This document shows positions 42,430 to 50,301 of a DNA stretch of 64,000 nt, in pieces (the first letter of the stretch is position 1; every line of letters begins with the position of its first letter). Origin of the DNA: Caenimonas sedimenti (GTDB taxonomy: Bacteria > Pseudomonadota > Gammaproteobacteria > Burkholderiales > Burkholderiaceae_C); assembly GCF_007833165.1 (NCBI RefSeq), contig NZ_VOBQ01000008.1, positions 310,001 through 374,000 of the forward strand. Reading direction: 5' to 3'. The position numbers and the translations under genes are program-made. The notes beneath the pieces were generated by a model. That model did not search any database and was not told the DNA's origin. It saw nothing but the letters and a program-made list of their open reading frames with translations.

Positions 42430-43350
42430 ATGAGCGAACCTGCGCTGGCCGAGGCTGGCACCAAGGTTGTTGACGCCGCCCGCCAACGCGCGCACGAACG
42501 TCGGCAACAAGCCCTGATCAAGACCTTCGGCGCGGAATTCGCCAAGAGGTTCACCATGCCGTACATCGTGTTGGAGGGCGAAGTTCTTCGGTCCCCCACG
42601 GCGATCCGGTTCTATCGGAAGGACTTCAGCTACCTCTCCGAGCAGCTGGTTCTCGAATACCAGTATCGCGGATGGCGCGGCTTCAACACCGAGCTGGTGG
42701 GCAAGTTCGGTGACCTGACCTCACAAAAGCTCAGCAACATCAAGACGCTGATGCAGAACACGATCAACCGCATCAAGAACCTCATCCAAGGGCGCGGGAT
42801 GCAGGACGTCGAACTCACCTTGTGGCCCAGCGAGTTCGTGGCCGACGTGCCCGTGATCGCCACCCACGCGCGCACGTACCTCGAGATCCTCCAGATGCTG
42901 GACGAGGTCTACACGATCTGCGGCACCGCCAACCTGCTCGGCGTCATCGATTCCACCCAGCGCACCAACGCCGAGTTCACCTGCAAGAAGGCCATCCGGG
43001 CGTTCCGCTCGATCGTGCAGATGGAAGTGGCCAAGCTGTATCGCGAGGCGGACCGCGTGGTGCGCGAGCAGCATTCGGGCGGCGGCGAAGTCGACGAGGC
43101 GCGCCGCGAGCTGGTGAGCAAGCAGGGGCAGGACATCGCCGAGTTCGACAAGGTCATCCAGGCCGACGAGGACGCGGATCCGGCCATGAGCCTGAACGGT
43201 GCCGACCCGGGCCAGGTGATCGACGATTCAGCCGCCGCCTCCACGGCGGCCGCGGCGGCCAGCGCGCCAAAGAAGCGGGCACGTCCGAAGGCAGCGGAAG
43301 GCGCAGGACCTGGCTCGACCGAGACGCCGGCGGCCACTGCGACGAGCTGA
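42430..43350 (+). CDS. Conserved plasmid protein, helical, unknown function
   Basis: 306 residues from ATG 42430, with GGAG upstream. Helical central part (SNIKTLMQNTINRIKNLIQG, and KAIRAFRSIVQMEVAKLYRE) and a C-terminal Ala/Pro/Lys-rich tail (ASAPKKRARPKAAEGAG) that could contact nucleic acid. It lies 50 bases before the helicase gene and may act with it. I do not recognise the family. Confidence 0.7.
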   Translation: MSEPALAEAGTKVVDAARQRAHERRQQALIKTFGAEFAKRFTMPYIVLEGEVLRSPTAIRFYRKDFSYLSEQLVLEYQYRGWRGFNTELVGKFGDLTSQKLSNIKTLMQNTINRIKNLIQGRGMQDVELTLWPSEFVADVPVIATHARTYLEILQMLDEVYTICGTANLLGVIDSTQRTNAEFTCKKAIRAFRSIVQMEVAKLYREADRVVREQHSGGGEVDEARRELVSKQGQDIAEFDKVIQADEDADPAMSLNGADPGQVIDDSAAASTAAAAASAPKKRARPKAAEGAGPGSTETPAATATS

Positions 43351-43400
43351 TACCTTTGCCTCAATGGTGATGGGCCGCCCGCGAGGGCGGCTCTCTCCTC

Positions 43401-45185
43401 ATGGCCTCCCTCTCCCCCCGCCAGCGAGAAGCCGTAGCCCACGACGGGCACCTTCTCATCGTCGCCGGCCCAGGCTCAGGCAAGACCACGACGACGGTCG
43501 CCAAGGCGGCGCGCACCCTCAAGAACCCCGCGCGATCGTTGGTGATGGTCACGTTCACGAAGGACGCGGCCGAGGAGATGCGCAAGCGCCTGGTGGCAGC
43601 GCTCACCCGCGCCGAGGTTCGCCAGCCAGATGAATCACGCCTGGTGGTCGCGACGTTTCACAGCATCGCGATCCGGCACCTGAAGCGCAACGGCATGCGC
43701 TTGAAGGTCTTGTCGCCGCAACAGCAGGACATGATCTACCGCGACGCCGCGATGTCGGCGGACGTCGACCGGGACGCCTGGGGCGACGTGCAGAAGGAGT
43801 TCGAACGCGTCATGTACGCAGTGGCTCCCGACAGCGTCGACGTCGCTCCCATCACGCAACGCGTGGTCGCTCGCTATCGGGACTTGCTTCGGGCCACGGG
43901 CCAGACGGACCTGTACACGGTCATGCGCGACTGCGCAATCGGCGCGCACGAGGGAACCCTGCCGCCCCTGCCCTTCACGGACATGTTCGTCGATGAGGGT
44001 CAGGACACCGACGACTTGCAGCGCCTGTGGATCTTCGCGCACGCGCGCGTGGGCGTGCGCGTGACCATCGTCGGCGACGACGATCAGAGCGTGTACGAGT
44101 GGCGCAACGCGCTGGGCTATGAGGGGATGCGCTCTTTCCTCGAGACGTTCAATGCCCATCGCATCGAACTGGGGGAGAACTACCGGTGCCGCTCCGAGAT
44201 CCTGACGCCGGCGGCCAACCTGATCCAGTGCAACCAACGGCGCCTTGGCAAGACCCTCGTCGCTGAGCGGGGCCGCGGCGGCACAGTGGCCGCGTTTCGC
44301 ACTGCCAGCCCGCAGAACCAAGCCGAGGCCCTGGCCGAAATCATCCAAGCCGCCCCCGACAAGCATTCCAACGCGGCGATCCTGGCTCGCACGAACCGCT
44401 CGCTGGACTTGGTCGAGATCATGCTGAGGGGCAATGGCGTCCCGTATGCGCGCGTCGGCCGGTCGATCTGGGAGCAACCGGTGATCGCGGGCTATGTGGG
44501 GCTGCTGCAAACACTGCTCACGGGCTCCCCGCCAGGCCTACTCCCGGTGCTGCAGCTGCGCAACGTGAGTGATCAGGTGCGCTCCGATCTGCTGCATTCC
44601 CTGCGCGGAAACGTGGGCTCGTTCCTGGATGGCGAGGTGCCGACCTTGAACTCGATGGATCGCGCCGATGCGGAAACGCTGGGAGACTTGGCCAAAGCCT
44701 TCGCCTACTGGCGTGGCCAGTTGCGCGGCGCTGCCGGCGGCGCCGCGGGATCCGTGCGGGAGGTGATCCTCGAAGTCGGCGAGCTCTACGCGCGCTGGTC
44801 CCGCGGTGAGCACGCGAAGAACTTGCTGGACCTCTGCAGCCGGATCCTGTCCGACCTCAAAGGGCCGCTCTCCGGCCGAATCAACCTCGTGACGCGCAAG
44901 GAACGAGACCACTCGCAAGCCCGCCTCGTACTCATGACCATGCACGGCGCCAAGGGCCTGGAGTTTGAGACCGTGCACATCGTGGACGCGAACGACACCG
45001 ACGACGGCTCCGCTGTCGTTCGCCCGGAGGCTGAAAGGCGGCTCATGTACGTGGCGATGACACGCGCTAAGAATTGCTGCCTCGTTTGGGTGAGCGGACG
45101 GCCGCACCCCAGCGTGGCCGAGGCGCAGCTGGTCTACAAGCGAACGCGAGACGAACTGGTCCAACTAGTACGCGCATCCGCGTAG
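43401..45185 (+). CDS. UvrD/PcrA-type SF1 helicase
   Basis: 594 residues from ATG 43401. All SF1A motifs are present: AGPGSGKTTT (motif I), VDEGQDTDDLQ (II), VGDDDQSVYEWR (III), GENYRCRSEIL (IV), MTMHGAKGLEFETVHI (V), and RRLMYVAMTRAK (VI). It is shorter than chromosomal UvrD (about 720) and lacks its C-terminal tail. It is a 3'-5' DNA helicase by family, probably used in plasmid replication or repair. Confidence 0.9.
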   Translation: MASLSPRQREAVAHDGHLLIVAGPGSGKTTTTVAKAARTLKNPARSLVMVTFTKDAAEEMRKRLVAALTRAEVRQPDESRLVVATFHSIAIRHLKRNGMRLKVLSPQQQDMIYRDAAMSADVDRDAWGDVQKEFERVMYAVAPDSVDVAPITQRVVARYRDLLRATGQTDLYTVMRDCAIGAHEGTLPPLPFTDMFVDEGQDTDDLQRLWIFAHARVGVRVTIVGDDDQSVYEWRNALGYEGMRSFLETFNAHRIELGENYRCRSEILTPAANLIQCNQRRLGKTLVAERGRGGTVAAFRTASPQNQAEALAEIIQAAPDKHSNAAILARTNRSLDLVEIMLRGNGVPYARVGRSIWEQPVIAGYVGLLQTLLTGSPPGLLPVLQLRNVSDQVRSDLLHSLRGNVGSFLDGEVPTLNSMDRADAETLGDLAKAFAYWRGQLRGAAGGAAGSVREVILEVGELYARWSRGEHAKNLLDLCSRILSDLKGPLSGRINLVTRKERDHSQARLVLMTMHGAKGLEFETVHIVDANDTDDGSAVVRPEAERRLMYVAMTRAKNCCLVWVSGRPHPSVAEAQLVYKRTRDELVQLVRASA

Positions 45186-45251
45186 TGGCGTCGGCATCGG
45201 CGATTCACTGGCCGGGCATTCTCGACAACCTTAGAACACTGAGTTCCTACT

Positions 45252-45521
45252 GTGATCTCTTCCCAACGGCTCGAACAGCTCGGCGCAGACATCTCGATCG
45301 CAGGCGCGCTGCTTCTTGCGTTGACCATTCCCGCCTCCCGCTGGGGGTGGGTGCTCTTCTTGTGTGCCAACGGCTTTTGGTTGGCTTTCGCGCTGCGTTT
45401 GCGCTACGCCGGGCTGATCCGGCAGACACTGGTGTTCTGCGCCACGAGCGTGCTGGGCATCATGAATAGCTTCTGGCCCGGTAACCCGGTCCAGGTGTGG
45501 CTCCAGGCTACGCTCTCGTAG
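45252..45521 (+). CDS. Small membrane protein, 89 residues
   Basis: Starts at GTG 45252. Three hydrophobic segments are visible (about 13-28, 30-48, 57-75). No family is recognised. It follows the helicase gene by 66 bases on the same strand. Confidence 0.55.
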   Translation: MISSQRLEQLGADISIAGALLLALTIPASRWGWVLFLCANGFWLAFALRLRYAGLIRQTLVFCATSVLGIMNSFWPGNPVQVWLQATLS

Positions 45522-45607
45522 CGAAGGCGAAGGGCGCAAGGTTACGTTCGTACCCTTCGCTTCGGATTCAGCATCGGGACTGCGCTTCATCTCCCCCCAC
45601 AAAGACA

Positions 45608-45640
45608 AAACGGGACCCTCGCTTTCGCGGGGTCCCGTCT
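45608..45640 (-). terminator. Terminator of PRTRC F-B-A-ThiF operon
   Basis: ACGGGACCC and GGGTCCCGT form a 9-base stem; on the minus strand it is followed by TTTTG. It lies 8 bases past the ThiF stop. It may also stop plus-strand transcription from the helicase side. Confidence 0.8.
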
Positions 45641-45647
45641 TGCGGTC

Positions 45648-46523
45648 TTATGCGACCTGTTTGCGGCGGCGCGGATGCCGTTGCACCCTGCGCTTCTGGG
45701 CGACGGCCGGCCTTTCGACCTTGCGCCGCACACCGTCGCGTACAACGCCGAAGCGCGCCCAGACGGCCGGATCGACGTCGATCTGCGCCACAGCCATGGG
45801 GCGCAGGTTGATGAAAGCCCCATGCGCCTTGATGTGACCCTGCGTGAACAGGTCCCACAGGATGACGCCGGCGAAGTCGGCCACCACCGGGTTGATGAAC
45901 AGCGACTGCTTGTCCAGCGCCTCGGCCAGCGAGCACGACGGCGTGTCGTCGTCATCCTCGGCGGTCGGGTCGATCAGCGCAGGGAACAGCTCGCCCGCGT
46001 GCGGGAGGCGGTCGACCGGGTCGGTCTCTCGCTTTCGCGAGCTCACCTGCCCCAGCACAACCTGGCCGTCACGGGCGCGGTTGCCGCAGTCCAGCCAGTA
46101 GCGCAAACCGCCCAACGTGTTTTCGAGGCTGCGCAGAATGCCCAGTCGCGCTGAGCGGTTGTCCACGGCCCCAATCACCAGGTCGAAGTCCTGCAGGTTG
46201 CTGCGGGTGTCGATCTTCGCGATGCGGCTTTGCCACGCGACGTTTCCTAGCGCCATGTTCGCCCTGTTGACCAAGACGTCCGCCTTGTAGGCTCCGACGT
46301 CACTGGCATAGAACGACTGGCGTCCAATGTTTGCGGGGGAGACCGTGTCGGCATCCACCACGGTGACCATGAGGCCGCCCGGATGTCTCTTGGCGATCAG
46401 GGCCTGGTGCAGGCATTGCAGGCGATCCAGCATGCGGCTTCCAGTCCCGCCAGCGCCGACAAGCAGCACGTTGACGCGTCGGTCGAGCAGCACCGGCGGC
46501 AGGCGGTGAGTGAGGACACTCAT
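45648..46523 (-). CDS. PRTRC system ThiF family protein (E1-like)
   Basis: 291 residues from ATG 46521-46523, with GGAGG upstream and overlapping the protein A stop (ATGA). ThiF/E1 features: nucleotide loop LLVGAGGTGSR (residues 21-30), VVDADTVSPANIGRQSF (55-71), and GAVDNRSAR. A conserved cysteine at 197 (PSCSLAEAL) is a candidate thiolation site. E1-like enzymes adenylate the C terminus of ubiquitin-like proteins. With proteins A, B and C it suggests a protein-modification pathway. The C-terminal 25 residues are very basic. Confidence 0.9.
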   Translation of the reverse strand: MSVLTHRLPPVLLDRRVNVLLVGAGGTGSRMLDRLQCLHQALIAKRHPGGLMVTVVDADTVSPANIGRQSFYASDVGAYKADVLVNRANMALGNVAWQSRIAKIDTRSNLQDFDLVIGAVDNRSARLGILRSLENTLGGLRYWLDCGNRARDGQVVLGQVSSRKRETDPVDRLPHAGELFPALIDPTAEDDDDTPSCSLAEALDKQSLFINPVVADFAGVILWDLFTQGHIKAHGAFINLRPMAVAQIDVDPAVWARFGVVRDGVRRKVERPAVAQKRRVQRHPRRRKQVA

Positions 46524-47140
46524 TCGCACACCTCCAGTTCGCCTTCTTCCGTGATCCGAGCTGGCATCACCAGTCCGGCCATGCAGAGCCGCATGCGGGA
46601 TGTCGGAGCATCCTGGTCGAAGTTGCCCACGACCAAACTGAACTTCATGCTGCCGTGGTCATCCGCGTCATCCTCCCGGGAGAAGAAGGCGCGGTGGTGA
46701 CCGTGGCTGTGCACGTCCACCACCAGGCTCTCGTCCTCGCCGAGGGCGTCTTCCTCGTACTGGATGTACGAGTGGGTCTGTTGGAGCGCGACGCGCCGGC
46801 CGTACCGCCACTGGCCGCTCTCACGGTTCCAGAGGAACGCCCCGGCGATCTCCAGCGGCGCCGCGGCACGGGCTTCCCGATTGAAGGCCTGGACCATTTC
46901 CACCGGGAGCGGACCGCATCGCAGTTCGAGTGCCCCGCCGACGGACCCGTAGGGCATCGGAAGAAGGCTCGGTGCAAGCTGGTGCCGGATGCGGATCCAC
47001 GGCAAGTTGATCTCCCGCCAGACGCCGTCGTTGGCGGCGAGGAAGCGGGTGCCGTAGGCCTGCGCCTCGGGCGGGTTGCCCTCGCCCGGCGCGGCCAGCA
47101 GCGGAAATGTCTTGAGGATTGCTTCGTCCAGTCTTGACAT
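46520..47140 (-). CDS. PRTRC system protein A, JAMM/JAB-type isopeptidase
   Basis: 206 residues from ATG 47138-47140, overlapping the protein B stop by one base. The JAMM motif is complete: H144-x-H146-x10-D157 (HSHGHHRAFFSRED), with S154 and an upstream glutamate (E98) as candidate ligand. JAMM enzymes cleave isopeptide or peptide bonds after ubiquitin-like domains. It should process or remove the ubiquitin-like protein C. Confidence 0.85.
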   Translation of the reverse strand: MSRLDEAILKTFPLLAAPGEGNPPEAQAYGTRFLAANDGVWREINLPWIRIRHQLAPSLLPMPYGSVGGALELRCGPLPVEMVQAFNREARAAAPLEIAGAFLWNRESGQWRYGRRVALQQTHSYIQYEEDALGEDESLVVDVHSHGHHRAFFSREDDADDHGSMKFSLVVGNFDQDAPTSRMRLCMAGLVMPARITEEGELEVCE

Positions 47141-47904
47141 CAGAACTCTCCCTGCGCCTGCGGGCGGGCGCGAAGTTTGTCGATCGCGTCGAGCTCCACG
47201 AGGTCGCCGACGCACAGGTTGATATCGAAAAGCACGGATTCCGGAAATGCCTGCTCTTCGCTGCGCAAGTGCGCCTGCCAGAACTCGCAAGGGTCGATGC
47301 CCACGGTGAGGCGGTCGCGCTCCGAGAAGTTCGGGTGGGTGAACCGGGAGCCGAAGAACATGCGTTCCCAGGCATCGAGGTCGTCGCGCTTGTCCTCGGT
47401 AGGGCGCAGTGCGCTACCGACGCAGATCTGGCCGGAGGACCAGACGTTGAAGAAGGGCGCCTGATACAGTCGCGTCGACCCGTCTGGCCGTCCCCTGCCT
47501 TTGACGGCGAAGACGCGGAGGTCTGCGCCGGTGCAGAAGAAGACCAGCCCAGGTGTCGAACAGGTCCCGAAGGCCTCGAAGGTCTTGGGGTTCTGTTCGC
47601 TCTTCTTGAAGAACATCGCGCGCTTGCACGGCGGCGTCCACCATAGCGTTCTGCCCAGGCCCTGCGCCAACACGCGCGGGTCGCGCCAGCGCATCTGCGG
47701 CTGCTCGCGCGGGGCGAGCGCCTGGACGAGGACCTTGTAGTCCGCTTCCGCAAACGGCGTTCCGGGCCGGATGACCGGCCGGCCATCGATCGCACTCACG
47801 TCGTGCTTGGTTGCAAACGCGTGCTGTCGATGGGTATTGGTGTAGATGAGCAACGCTGCGCTGAGCGCGTAGCCGTCGCCTTCGTTGATCACGCTGACGT
47901 TCAC
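47140..47904 (-). CDS. PRTRC system protein B (E2-like)
   Basis: 254 residues from GTG 47902-47904 with GGGAGG upstream; it overlaps the protein F stop (GTGA). The segment PFFNVWSSGQICVG (C161) resembles the active-site region of ubiquitin-conjugating E2 enzymes, and protein B families have been classed as prokaryotic E2-like. An E2 role is therefore likely but not shown. It is translationally coupled on both sides. Confidence 0.8.
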   Translation of the reverse strand: MNVSVINEGDGYALSAALLIYTNTHRQHAFATKHDVSAIDGRPVIRPGTPFAEADYKVLVQALAPREQPQMRWRDPRVLAQGLGRTLWWTPPCKRAMFFKKSEQNPKTFEAFGTCSTPGLVFFCTGADLRVFAVKGRGRPDGSTRLYQAPFFNVWSSGQICVGSALRPTEDKRDDLDAWERMFFGSRFTHPNFSERDRLTVGIDPCEFWQAHLRSEEQAFPESVLFDINLCVGDLVELDAIDKLRARPQAQGEF

Positions 47905-49043
47905 GAACGTCCCTCCCAGAGAGGTAAATGGGACAGCAGTTCGGCCAGGAGGCTCCACCGTTGCAGGTATTGCTTGGTATCGGACGCGAGGTCCACCAGC
48001 TTGGTCAGGCGCGTCGCCGCCGATAACGGGAGCGAAGTGCGCGCGAAGGCTTCAATTGCTTGACCGCCGTTCATCAGGTTCTGCTCGTGGTGTTCCACGG
48101 CTTCGATCAGCAGGCCAGGGTCGTCCCAAGTCAGCAGCGCAAGTGCCCCCATGGGGTCCCAGTCCTCGCCCTGATACGGGTCTCTCGGGCTATGCCAGAC
48201 GAAAGCTCGGTCCTTGTCCATGGCCAGCGCAGTCTTCAGACGCAGTGCGACGTCGACCGCGGGTTGCAGCTGGTGGCCGCCGTTGGCGCGGAGCCACTGG
48301 CGGACCTTCGTGTCGGATGCGACTTTGGGACGGCGATCCGTTTCGCCACGCGCCGACTTGGGGCCAGTCTCGACAGCGACATAGCCGTACAGGTGCTTGA
48401 AGCCGCCTGCGTCTGCGATGGTGTCCGAGGGCCACATGCCATAGTTCCCGCGCATTTCTTCGATTTGATCGGGCGGCAGCGGACCGTCTTCCGGCGGCTC
48501 GACGCCCTCTTCCCAGAGCAACGCGCGCGCGTAGGCTTCGTCCGTGAACTCGTGCATGTCGATATGCCCGTAGAACACGTAGCCCGCCAATGCGAGGTCG
48601 TAGATCTCGTGCCCGTGGACGCGGCACTTGTCGAGGACTGAGTGGACGAACCACCCGATGCCAGGCTCGGCCGCTTCCAGCGCTTCGATGACGGGTTTGA
48701 GCCGGTACACCGAGAGGCCGCTGCATGCGCCTATTGCCACTTCCAGGCGGTCATCGCGAACGGTCACATAGGGCTTGGCGGGAGCCAGTTCCTCTGACAG
48801 GTGCGCGAAAACGCTGGTCGCGTAGCCGGACCACTGGGCCTCGAGCATTTGCTCGATGCTGGTAAACGTGCCACTGGGTAGCGGCACCCCGATCTTTTCC
48901 GAGGCCTGTGCAAAGCGCGCCAGGCTTCGGCGTCGGCCGCGCTCGTTGGTGAGCTCGGTAGGGATCGCTTCGTCGAGGGCCGGGAGACAGAAGCACCCCG
49001 GCAGCGCAGAACGATGCTGGGTCTGCGCGTAGTTGGTTGACAT
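47901..49043 (-). CDS. PRTRC system protein F
   Basis: 380 residues from ATG 49041-49043. Recognised by position and sequence as PRTRC protein F, of unknown function. It contains HHEQNLMNGGQ and several conserved-looking aromatic stretches (YGHIDMHEFTDEAYARALLW), and has no membrane segment. The start has a GGAG sequence held in a hairpin (CAGGTTC.../...GAACCTG). First gene of the unit F-B-A-ThiF, behind the shared-class promoter at 49155-49199. Confidence 0.8.
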   Translation of the reverse strand: MSTNYAQTQHRSALPGCFCLPALDEAIPTELTNERGRRRSLARFAQASEKIGVPLPSGTFTSIEQMLEAQWSGYATSVFAHLSEELAPAKPYVTVRDDRLEVAIGACSGLSVYRLKPVIEALEAAEPGIGWFVHSVLDKCRVHGHEIYDLALAGYVFYGHIDMHEFTDEAYARALLWEEGVEPPEDGPLPPDQIEEMRGNYGMWPSDTIADAGGFKHLYGYVAVETGPKSARGETDRRPKVASDTKVRQWLRANGGHQLQPAVDVALRLKTALAMDKDRAFVWHSPRDPYQGEDWDPMGALALLTWDDPGLLIEAVEHHEQNLMNGGQAIEAFARTSLPLSAATRLTKLVDLASDTKQYLQRWSLLAELLSHLPLWEGRS

Positions 49044-49154
49044 CAGGTTCTCCGATGGAGGAACCTGCGACCCATTCGGGAGCAGGTCCCGAAGGGTTGA
49101 TGGAAGTGCGCGGCACGAAAGGTCGCGCGAATTCGCTGATGCGAAGACGCTGTG

Positions 49155-49199
49155 ATCTTCAACGGGGTTCCCCGCGCTGTCAAACGATGGCGACCACCA
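49155..49199 (-). promoter_or_regulatory. Shared-class promoter (PRTRC F operon)
   Basis: On the minus strand: core TGGTGGTCGCCATCGTT, -35 TTGACA (49178-49183), 17-base spacer, -10 GAAGAT (49155-49160). Leader of about 105 bases to protein F. Confidence 0.7.
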
Positions 49200-49206
49200 A
49201 AAGGAA

Positions 49207-49233
49207 AAGCCCCGACCTGTGTGGTCGGGGCTT
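49207..49233 (-). terminator. Terminator of PRTRC ParB-E-C operon
   Basis: AAGCCCCGACC and GGTCGGGGCTT form an 11-base stem with a 5-base loop, followed on the minus strand by TTCCTTTT. It lies 21 bases after the protein C stop, so ParB-E-C and F-B-A-ThiF are separate transcripts. Confidence 0.85.
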
Positions 49234-49253
49234 CTCAGATCGATGTGCCTAGC

Positions 49254-49649
49254 TTAGCCCCACTGTCCGAACGCCACGGAGGGGATCGGGAGTGGTTGGC
49301 TGGCCTTGGCGTTGATGGTCGCGGCGACTCGCCGAGCGAGTTCGTCGTCTTCCATCGGTAGGGCGGCAGTCGCAGGGTCACGGTCTGCCTGCTTGCTCAG
49401 CGCATGCCGGATCAGCTGCGCAGCCGGCATCGCCGGCGTCGCGCCCTTGGCGCCAGCTGCGCGCACGAAGGAGTACTTCGCAACGCCCTTGTTGGTGACA
49501 GGCCCCTCCACAACCGCGTTGAGCAGCTCGGCGTAGCCTTGCCGCATGGCGTAGAAGAGGCGAACCTCGTCCGGCGTCATGCTGGGGTCCGGGTCCGCCA
49601 GGTCGGCGCTGTTGTAGACGAACTTCCGTTGGAGATCGATCACTTGCAT
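49254..49649 (-). CDS. PRTRC system protein C, ubiquitin-like, with long tail
   Basis: 131 residues. The first 69 residues (MQVIDLQRKFVYNSADLADP ... FVRAAGAKG) are the PRTRC protein C family, which has been linked to a prokaryotic ubiquitin-like fold. Typical members end near this GAKG-type end; here 62 more residues follow (TPAMPAAQLIRHALSKQADR onward). The tail may be removed by the JAMM protein. It follows protein E by 11 bases. Confidence 0.8.
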   Translation of the reverse strand: MQVIDLQRKFVYNSADLADPDPSMTPDEVRLFYAMRQGYAELLNAVVEGPVTNKGVAKYSFVRAAGAKGATPAMPAAQLIRHALSKQADRDPATAALPMEDDELARRVAATINAKASQPLPIPSVAFGQWG

Positions 49650-49660
49650 GCCAGTCTCCT

Positions 49661-50233
49661 TCAGAACAGCGCCGAGCTGAGCCCGTCGCTGGGGGCGCCC
49701 TCCCCGCCCCCGGCTTGTGCCGGAGCGGGACCAGGTGCGGCGCCGCTCGGTTTGAGCGTCGTGCCGGCGTCTTCGTCTCCCTCGTTGCCGGTGGAGCCGT
49801 GATCATCGTCCTCGTCGTCTTCGTTGTCGTTGTCGTCGTCACTTCCGGACACGCCGGCCGTGATGTCGCGTTTGGGCTTGCCAGAGGACTTGCCCGCCTT
49901 CGCGGGGCTCTTGGCGGCTCGCTTGTCATCGAGCGCCTTGCGCGCCTTGTCTTGCGCATCCTTCTCGGCTGCCGCGAGTTCAGCGTCCGTGGAGTCCGCG
50001 AGGGACACCGTGCGGCACTGGCTCGCGACGTACTTGTCGAAGTAGCCTTCCAAACCTGCATCCAGCTCGGCCGCCGTGTCGCACGCCGACTTGGGCAGCA
50101 GCTGGATGCCTGCCTTGTTTTCCTTCCCCTCGGGGAGGATTTCGACCCGGACCTTGTCGTCGGCCGCGCGGAATCGAAGGGTGAGCACGACACCCTGCTT
50201 GAGCAGAGGTTCGAGCGTCTGAACGAGTTTCAT
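49661..50233 (-). CDS. PRTRC system protein E
   Basis: 190 residues from ATG 50231-50233. N-terminal domain LEPLLKQGVVLTLRFRAADD, then an Ala/Lys-rich stretch and a very acidic region (DDDNDNEDDEDDDHG), ending in a flexible tail. The N terminus matches PRTRC protein E; its function is unknown. The acidic tail suggests contact with basic partners. Confidence 0.8.
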   Translation of the reverse strand: MKLVQTLEPLLKQGVVLTLRFRAADDKVRVEILPEGKENKAGIQLLPKSACDTAAELDAGLEGYFDKYVASQCRTVSLADSTDAELAAAEKDAQDKARKALDDKRAAKSPAKAGKSSGKPKRDITAGVSGSDDDNDNEDDEDDDHGSTGNEGDEDAGTTLKPSGAAPGPAPAQAGGGEGAPSDGLSSALF

Positions 50234-50255
50234 GTGGACTCTTTCGTTTTGAGTA

Positions 50256-50279
50256 GCCCGGGCTTCGAGAAGCCCGGGC
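50256..50279. repeat. Strong hairpin between ParB and protein E genes
   Basis: GCCCGGGCTTC and GAAGCCCGGGC are 11-base arms. No T run follows, so it may reduce read-through or protect mRNA between the two genes rather than end transcription. Confidence 0.65.
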
Positions 50280-50301
50280 CGAGTTCGCTGGTGGCGCTGG
50301 C

